Part shown: positions 58,158-64,000 of the stretch, piece after piece
Layout: each line of letters opens with the position of its first letter
Position numbering within the stretch: the stretch's first letter is position 1
NCBI RefSeq assembly: GCF_031755915.1
Contig: NC_083389.1
Span: 13,385,001 to 13,449,000 of the forward strand
DNA length: 64,000 nucleotides
Origin: Ziziphus jujuba
Taxonomy: Eukaryota; Streptophyta; Magnoliopsida; Rosales; Rhamnaceae
Reading direction: 5' to 3'
Translations under genes and position numbers: made by a program
The notes under the pieces: generated by a model
Database searches by the model: none
Told to the model about the DNA's origin: nothing
The model's input: the letters and a program-made list of their open reading frames with translations, nothing else

Positions 58158-60506
58158 TCATGCAAATATGATAGATATTGGGCTTCTAACAGAGTACTTA
58201 TCCGAAACCCATCTCAGATATCCCTCAGCATATCGCTTACTGTTCTTCCCAGTGTGGCTTTGTGGGTATATCTCACCAAATTGCTTGTGGCTTTGTGGGA
58301 TGAATTCCACTGTGTATGTTGCTTTCTGGTTAATCTCACTGAATACCAGCTTCTCGGGGATTACAGTGGTGTCCATTCCTGGAGGTACAGACTTTTCCAA
58401 AGTGTATGTTGATTTAGCATCTCCAACATTTGTCACTGTCCTTGTAAAACACAGACTCTCAGTCCCCAAAATCACAGAAAATGAAGGATAGTTCAGCTGC
58501 GTTTCTGCTATGCTTTCCACCTTACAACACTTGACACTGCGTTTTGTGATGACCTCTACTTGTTTGTCCGTGTATTTCAATCCACATAGATAAGGAATGT
58601 AATCGTCCGGCTGAATATCATAAACAAGACCAGGATCATTTGCTTTCGAAGGGTTCACATGGCCTGCACCAATGGCAAAGACATCAGCAGGATAGAGCTT
58701 TTCATCAACAATGGGCTTGCCATGATGGTTAACAACATCAGCGGTAGTCATGATGGCAGATTTAATGGCGGCTGGTGACCAGTCAGGGTGAGAGCTCTTG
58801 AGCAAAGCCGCAATGCCACTGAGATGAGGACAGGACATTGAAGTTCCTGACATTATGTTAAACATTGATTTTGCCCTTGTGGCAATGTCGTTGTCTGATG
58901 GAAATGGATATGCAGCTAGGATGCTGACACCCGGACCAATAATGTCTGGTTTCAAAATTCCAGGGCTTGCTTTGCTTGGGCCTCTTGATGAGAAGAATGG
59001 AACTGCTGGAGCAACAGATGATGATTCTCCTATCACAGTTCCTCTGAATAAGATTGTGGCCTCTGGATTTTGGGTTGAATTTATATAGGCTTTGATCTTC
59101 AACCCAGAAGCATAATCCAAATGAGTTGCCGGAAGTACATGATCTTCTGCCAAAGTGGTATACCCATCTTGCTCTCTGTTGATGACAATCATAGTAGCAC
59201 CACCAGCACTTCTCACTTCATATCCTTTTGCAGTTCTTGAGACCCGTCCACCAGTTTCACACAAAACTATTTTTCCCTTCACATCCATGTTTCTCAATGA
59301 TCCATCTTCGCAAAAAGCGGATGATCGGTTCCCATTTGAACCTGGATAGACGAGAGGTAACAATACAGGATGGAAATCTTTAGGTTGGAAAACAGATTCA
59401 CCATCAAATTCGGCTCCATTTCCAAGCCTTGCTGTAGCTTTTATGGTTCTGTCAATGGTGCTTGCTCCGACAGTGAGAATCCAAGGAGCTTCATTTGATA
59501 AAGTTTTGTGTTCATATCCAATATTCCCAGCCGAACAGCTGACCAAAACTCCCTTCTGGGTTGCGCCAAGTGCACCCACTGCAATTGTATCTTCATAGAA
59601 AGGATTGTAATTAGCATGATTATAGACCATGGAGATGGAGATCACATCCACACCATCTTCAACCGCGGCATCAATTGCAGCTAAAACGTCACCATCCTTG
59701 CAACCTTTGACAGAGCAAACTTTGTAAATGGCCAAGTGGGCATGAGGGGCCATGCCAACCGCCGTGCCATTGCCATTTCCATACGCATTGGCACCTTTCA
59801 CAAAATTTCCAGCAGCCGTGCTGGATGTGTGGGTGCCATGGCCGACCTCATAGGGAAACAAAGTAGCAGCACCACCATGGACGCAATTTCTTGCTCCAAT
59901 TAGCTTGTTATTGCATACTGTCTCCTTGAACTCGCATCTCCCTTTCCATTTAGCAGGTGGAGGAGGAACACCCTCGTCTCCAAATGAAGGATGATCAGGC
60001 CAAATCCCAGTGTCCACAATGCCAATTATCACCCCTTTACCGTAATTTGAACCGTTCATCCAAAATCCCAATCCTTGGTTCATTAACCCCAAGAACTTAG
60101 GACTGTGAGTAGTTTGTAAAGATAACATCCTTTCAGGTTGAGCAGACAGAAAACCTTCCTTGTCTCCCATGGCTTTCACTTGATCAGCTGTCAATCTTGC
60201 TGCAAAACCCCTCACCACGTTTCGATATGTATGGACAATTTGAGGTTTTTGCTGGTTTGGAGTTGCGGAAGTGGGTAAAAATGATTGATACCAAGTGTTT
60301 AAATCTTCATACTGTAGAGAATTAGCCCCTGCAGCCTCGGGCTTCTCGGTGAAGATGATATAAGTTTGCGAGATGCTTTGGACCTCATCTGTCAGGAAAT
60401 TAACTGGTTCAAGTTCTTCGGCAGCTGCTGTTGAGAATGTTAGAACAAGAACCAATCCGAGGGGAAACATGATCATCTCCAAAGCTCTGCCTTGTGAATT
60501 CTCCAT
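58158..60506 (-). CDS. Subtilisin-like serine protease, SBT1.2/P69 type (copy C)
   Basis: A single-exon gene of 782 residues with no visible defect. A signal peptide ([16 protein letters not shown], about 14-29) precedes the I9 propeptide ([14 protein letters not shown], from 47). The S8 triad is D165 ([13 protein letters not shown]), H223 ([14 protein letters not shown]) and S556 ([12 protein letters not shown]), with oxyanion N328. The PA-like insert is around 380-485 and the C-terminal fibronectin-III-like domain is about 675-782, ending RSPISIIFA. Expected to be secreted, self-processed and active in the apoplast. It is the closest relative of pseudogene B and next closest to copy A; all three share upstream and downstream flanks. 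Target proteins cannot be predicted. Confidence 0.94.
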   Translation of the reverse strand: MENSQGRALEMIMFPLGLVLVLTFSTAAAEELEPVNFLTDEVQSISQTYIIFTEKPEAAGANSLQYEDLNTWYQSFLPTSATPNQQKPQIVHTYRNVVRGFAARLTADQVKAMGDKEGFLSAQPERMLSLQTTHSPKFLGLMNQGLGFWMNGSNYGKGVIIGIVDTGIWPDHPSFGDEGVPPPPAKWKGRCEFKETVCNNKLIGARNCVHGGAATLFPYEVGHGTHTSSTAAGNFVKGANAYGNGNGTAVGMAPHAHLAIYKVCSVKGCKDGDVLAAIDAAVEDGVDVISISMVYNHANYNPFYEDTIAVGALGATQKGVLVSCSAGNIGYEHKTLSNEAPWILTVGASTIDRTIKATARLGNGAEFDGESVFQPKDFHPVLLPLVYPGSNGNRSSAFCEDGSLRNMDVKGKIVLCETGGRVSRTAKGYEVRSAGGATMIVINREQDGYTTLAEDHVLPATHLDYASGLKIKAYINSTQNPEATILFRGTVIGESSSVAPAVPFFSSRGPSKASPGILKPDIIGPGVSILAAYPFPSDNDIATRAKSMFNIMSGTSMSCPHLSGIAALLKSSHPDWSPAAIKSAIMTTADVVNHHGKPIVDEKLYPADVFAIGAGHVNPSKANDPGLVYDIQPDDYIPYLCGLKYTDKQVEVITKRSVKCCKVESIAETQLNYPSFSVILGTESLCFTRTVTNVGDAKSTYTLEKSVPPGMDTTVIPEKLVFSEINQKATYTVEFIPQSHKQFGEIYPQSHTGKNSKRYAEGYLRWVSDKYSVRSPISIIFA

Positions 60507-60620
60507 CTACAGGTTATTAAATTCACAATTTACTCTGTTTCACCATGTGGCTCATGTCAAAACAGTGGGAAGACGGGCCATAATTATTGGATAAAAGAAA
60601 AAAAATTTCCCACCTCAAAG

Positions 60621-60641
60621 TGGTCGCACTATTAAAAGCTA
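60621..60641 (-). promoter_or_regulatory. Conserved upstream block of protease copy C
   Basis: TGGTCGCACTATTAAAAGCT lies about 115 bp upstream of the ATG and matches the blocks upstream of copies A and B. Confidence 0.4.
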
Positions 60642-61249
60642 AAGTATGAAAGCAGCTTAAAATAAAATATAAAAAAATAAAAAATAAGATTAAAAAAAAT
60701 TTATACTTGATGGTCATATACATGCAAGCAAGATCATCATGCATTCATCGTTACTATATATGGCCAGAACTATATACTGCCGGATAGGGGGATCAGATAT
60801 TTTTGTTTGTAACAAAATATTTGAAAGTAGTATAACAATGATGATGAACATCGGTAGCCATAGAATTTTATTTTTATTATTAATAATAATATGTAACAGA
60901 ATTTTATTAATTTTTCTCAAATATAATTTTGCCCTTTTACCGGAATTTTTTTTTTTTTTTAATTCAAATATATAGGCATTGGGGCTTTAACTCAATCACC
61001 CGACAGCAAGTTTAATATTTTTTAGAAAAATTATTTTTCAATTGTCATCACGTTACGATCACCACTATGGGACAGGATCCGAATACAACATATAACATAC
61101 AAATTAATTCCCTATCCAAAAAAAATCCATTTTTCATTGGACACTTCTCACAAAATAAAAAATAAATAAAAAAAGGTCAAAAGATAATTATAAGTGGTTA
61201 AGAGGGTATCAAAGTAGCTTTTATTCTGTGCTAATAAAATGGCCCAATT
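60642..61249. repeat. Duplicated 5' flank of copy C (matches 18952-19574)
   Basis: Colinear with the flank of pseudogene B up to the protease remnant on its right. No gene is seen. Confidence 0.65.
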
Positions 61250-61515
61250 TCATACAAATGTGATAGATATTGGGCTTCTAACAGAATACTTACCCGAAAC
61301 CCATTTCAAATATCCTTCAACAAACAGTTTACCATCCGTCTGGGAATCATTTTGTGGGATAAACTTCACTGTGTATGTTGCTTTGTGGTTGATCTCACCG
61401 AATACTATCTTTTCAGGTGTTACACCGATGCCTATTCCTGGCAGTACAAACTTCTCCAAAGTTGATTTAGCCTCTCCAACATTTGTCACCGTCCTCGTAA
61501 AACTCAAAAAAAGAA
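61250..61515 (-). pseudogene. C-terminal fibronectin-III-like remnant of a subtilisin-like protease
   Basis: About 88 codons encode the last domain of a subtilase ([15 protein letters not shown], then GEINHKATYTVKFIPQ and [21 protein letters not shown]) up to a TGA at 61250. Two expected residues (Tyr-Thr before LEK) are missing. The homology stops at about 61515, where unrelated AT-rich sequence begins, so the catalytic part is absent. The tail lacks the HTGK insertion of copies A to C and is as short as copy D's, so it comes from a further lineage. Confidence 0.85.
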
Positions 61516-61585
61516 AGTATATACTAAATATTAAAGCGGAAAAAAACAAACGAGTGAAGCATGATTGCCAAACATCCAAAAACAA

Positions 61586-62511
61586 TTATACTATTCCATC
61601 TAAAGATTGTCAAATTTGCCAGTATATTCTCAGGCTGGCTATAATTAACCATTTTACCATGGTAGTATTTATTTCTAGAAGCAGAATCATACACATTGCA
61701 AGGGTTGAATTTTTCTATTTATCACCATCATCATCCATATGTAAGATAATTTGTTAGTGAGCTGAATTTAATTGTTTTACACCTTTAAACTAAATTGGCC
61801 AATTAAATAACCAAACGACCATATGAATTATATTACAATGATGATCACTGGCGGTGAAAAATAGATTTTAGATTTTTCTTTATGTATTCATGTTATTCGC
61901 ATATAACAAATTGATAAAAAGTAGTTAAAAATGAAATATTTGGGACCAATGATAATTTTTAATAATTATATTTTAAAACACATAACTCAAATATCAATTA
62001 TTTTATCTAAACATTTTGATAAGATAATATAGCAAAATGGACCTCTCATAAATGGATATTCAATAAATATTTTATAAAATTAATATACTTTATTTCATTA
62101 TTATATAATATTGCACATCACTATAAATGATTGACTTGATACAGCATATGATTAATAGAAGCGGTAAACGATGACACAGCGCCACCGTTGTGTACAAGTT
62201 TTTCCAGAATATAAATATATTTTTATTTGATCAATATGGGTTAAATTTATAATAGACTAAATAATAAATTTTATCTTTTTATCTAAACTTTTTTTAATTA
62301 TTAGTTAATATTCATAATTTTATTTTTTGTGTTTAATTATTAAATAAGGGTCAAAATCATTGAAATTTTCAAAATTTAAACATCATTTTTTTATAATATA
62401 TATGCATAATGTTATTCCACTTTATGCTGTTTTGCACAAAATTAAAGGAAACAGACGTAGAAACATATACTAGATAGTGTAGTTTTTACTCTGAGATAAA
62501 GTGGCCCAATT
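61586..62511. other. AT-rich intergenic DNA upstream of the remnant and downstream of copy D
   Basis: About 0.9 kb with no gene or clear repeat. GTGGCCCAATTTCACACAAATG at about 62501-62521 parallels the sequence around the stop of the remnant at 61250, marking the 3' end of copy D. Confidence 0.5.
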
Positions 62512-64000
62512 TCACACAAATGTAACAGATAATGGGCTTCTAACCGAATATTTATCGGAGACCCATTTCAAAAACCCTTGAGCAAACACTCGACCAGACT
62601 TCCTGGCACCACTTTGCGGGATAAGCTTCACTGTGTACGTAGCCTTCTGGTTAACCTTACTGAATACTAGCTTTTCTGGTTTTACAATGATGCCTATTCC
62701 TGGAGGCACAGACTTCTCCAAAGTGTAAGTTGATTTAGCCTCTCCAACATTTGTCACAGTCCTCGTCAAACTCACACTCTTAGACCTCAATAGCACAGAA
62801 AATGAAGGATAATTCAGCTGTGCCTCCGCTATGATTTTCACTTCAGAACACTTAACTGAGCGATGTACAATGATCTCTACCTCTTTGTCTGTGTAGTTCA
62901 ATCCACAAAGATAAGGAATGTAATCATCCGGCTCACTATCATAAACAAGCCCAGGATCATTTGCTTTATAAGGGTTCACATGGCCTGCACCGACGGCGAA
63001 GACATCTGCTGGGAAAGATGTTTCATCAACAATAGGCTTGCCGACATTGTTGACTGCGTCAGCGGTGGTCATGATGGCTGATTTAATGGCTGCAGGTGAC
63101 CAGTCTGGGTGAGAACTCTTGAGCAAAGCGGCAACGCCGCTTAGATGAGGGCAAGACATTGAAGTTCCTGTATCCATGTTGAATGTCGATTTTCTCATTG
63201 TGGAAATGTTACTGTGAGTGTGATCCACTGAAACAGGCCACGCAGCGAGGATGCTGACTCCGGGACCAATAATGTCCGGTTTCAAGATTCCAGGACTTGC
63301 CTTGCTTGGGCCTCTTGATGATATGGAAGCCACTGATGGAGCAATGGTTGATTTTCCTATCACAGTTCCTTTGAATAAGATTGTTGCTTTTGGATCTCGG
63401 GTCGAATTTATATAGGCCTTGATCTTCAATCCGGATTCATAACTCACATGAGTTGCAGGAAGAATATGAGGGTCCGCCAAGATGCTATAACCATCACGCT
63501 TTTCGTTCATGAGAATCATAGCAACACCACCTGCATTTTTCACTTCTTCTCCTTTTGCAATTCTTGGTATCATCCCACCTCTCTCGCACAACACTATTTT
63601 CCCTTTCACATCGGTGTTGCTCAAAGATCCCCTGTCGCAAAGAGCAGCAGATATGTTCCACTTCGAACCAGGATAGACAAGAGGTATCAATTTGGGATTG
63701 AAAGTTTTAGGTTGGAAAAGTGATTCGCCATCAAATTCCGCTCCATTTCCAAGCTTTGCAGTTGCTTTTATGGTTCTGTCAATGGTGCTTGCTCCAACAG
63801 TTAGAAGCCAAGGAGCTTCATTGGATAAAGTTTTATATTCAGGACCTGCATTCCCTGCTGAACAGCTTACAAAAATTCCCTTTTGGATTGAGGTGAACGC
63901 AGCCAATCCGATTGTATCTTTATAGAAAGGTGTTTGCTGGACTTTGCCATCGCCCAAGGAGATGGACAGAACATCCACACCATCTTCAACAGCAGCATCA
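62512..64000 (-). CDS. Subtilisin-like serine protease (copy D), 5' part beyond the window
   Basis: The frame is open to the right edge ([18 protein letters not shown]), so the signal peptide, propeptide, Asp and His motifs lie outside. The visible part of about 495 residues has the oxyanion Asn ([19 protein letters not shown]), the PA-like insert, the catalytic Ser ([20 protein letters not shown]) and the complete fibronectin-III-like domain ending RSPLSVTFV. The residue three before the catalytic Ser triplet is Thr (MDTGTSMS) where the paralogs have Ser. It differs from copies A to C through most of its length and is closest to the truncated gene at 34726-35909. Intact as far as seen; whether the whole gene is intact cannot be judged. 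Confidence 0.92.
   Translation of the reverse strand, partial: DAAVEDGVDVLSISLGDGKVQQTPFYKDTIGLAAFTSIQKGIFVSCSAGNAGPEYKTLSNEAPWLLTVGASTIDRTIKATAKLGNGAEFDGESLFQPKTFNPKLIPLVYPGSKWNISAALCDRGSLSNTDVKGKIVLCERGGMIPRIAKGEEVKNAGGVAMILMNEKRDGYSILADPHILPATHVSYESGLKIKAYINSTRDPKATILFKGTVIGKSTIAPSVASISSRGPSKASPGILKPDIIGPGVSILAAWPVSVDHTHSNISTMRKSTFNMDTGTSMSCPHLSGVAALLKSSHPDWSPAAIKSAIMTTADAVNNVGKPIVDETSFPADVFAVGAGHVNPYKANDPGLVYDSEPDDYIPYLCGLNYTDKEVEIIVHRSVKCSEVKIIAEAQLNYPSFSVLLRSKSVSLTRTVTNVGEAKSTYTLEKSVPPGIGIIVKPEKLVFSKVNQKATYTVKLIPQSGARKSGRVFAQGFLKWVSDKYSVRSPLSVTFV

Noticed and set aside
1..64000. Bacterial or phage interpretations, operons and ribosome binding sites
   Set aside because: Spliced genes, LTR, Mutator and CACTA elements and plant subtilases show that this is plant nuclear DNA.

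Overview
The window is nuclear DNA of a flowering plant, most likely a eudicot. It is AT-rich, with large multi-domain genes, GT-AG introns, many microsatellites and three classes of plant transposable element. I cannot name the species from sequence alone.

The host genes form one tandem family of secreted subtilisin-like serine proteases of the SBT1.2/P69 type, all on the minus strand. Copy A (2888-5254) and copy C (58158-60506) look intact. Copy B (16467-18803) is a pseudogene with a TAG codon and a catalytic His changed to Gln. Copy D (62512 to the right edge) is an open partial gene of a second subtype. Fragments lie at 19575-19690, 34244-34474, 34726-35909 and 61250-61515. Shared flanks show that B and C arose from a later duplication than A: both carry an internal duplication of about 650 bp that the flank beside A lacks.

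Between and around these genes sit mobile elements. A degenerate Ty1-copia element (11233-16246, 5-bp target duplication) lies just downstream of copy B. A Mutator-like element (about 21.8-32.9 kb) carries a DUF1985 plus Ulp1-type C48 protease gene on the plus strand and a MURA transposase gene on the minus strand. Between their 3' ends lie some 16 units of a 254-255 bp satellite that switches orientation at about 28.43 kb. An entire CACTA (En/Spm) element (36504-53133, CAT target duplication) carries a decayed TNP2 gene and a decayed Transposase_24/DUF8039/Ulp1-like gene. These divergent genes are separated and flanked by two satellite arrays, in opposite orientation, built on a GGCGACGCA palindrome.

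The most interesting feature is the Mutator-like element. It pairs a DUF1985-Ulp1 protein, the kind of accessory protein found in VANDAL/Kaonashi elements, with a dense noncoding array of one short CpG-containing motif (TCGGTAATT and its complement). That layout resembles the known VANC anti-silencing systems, with a motif of its own. The CACTA element shows a parallel layout: Ulp1-like gene plus arrays of a CpG-containing palindrome. All transposon genes here carry nonsense or frameshift changes, so these are fossils whose active relatives would have to be found elsewhere in the genome.

No tRNA, rRNA or CRISPR feature was seen.
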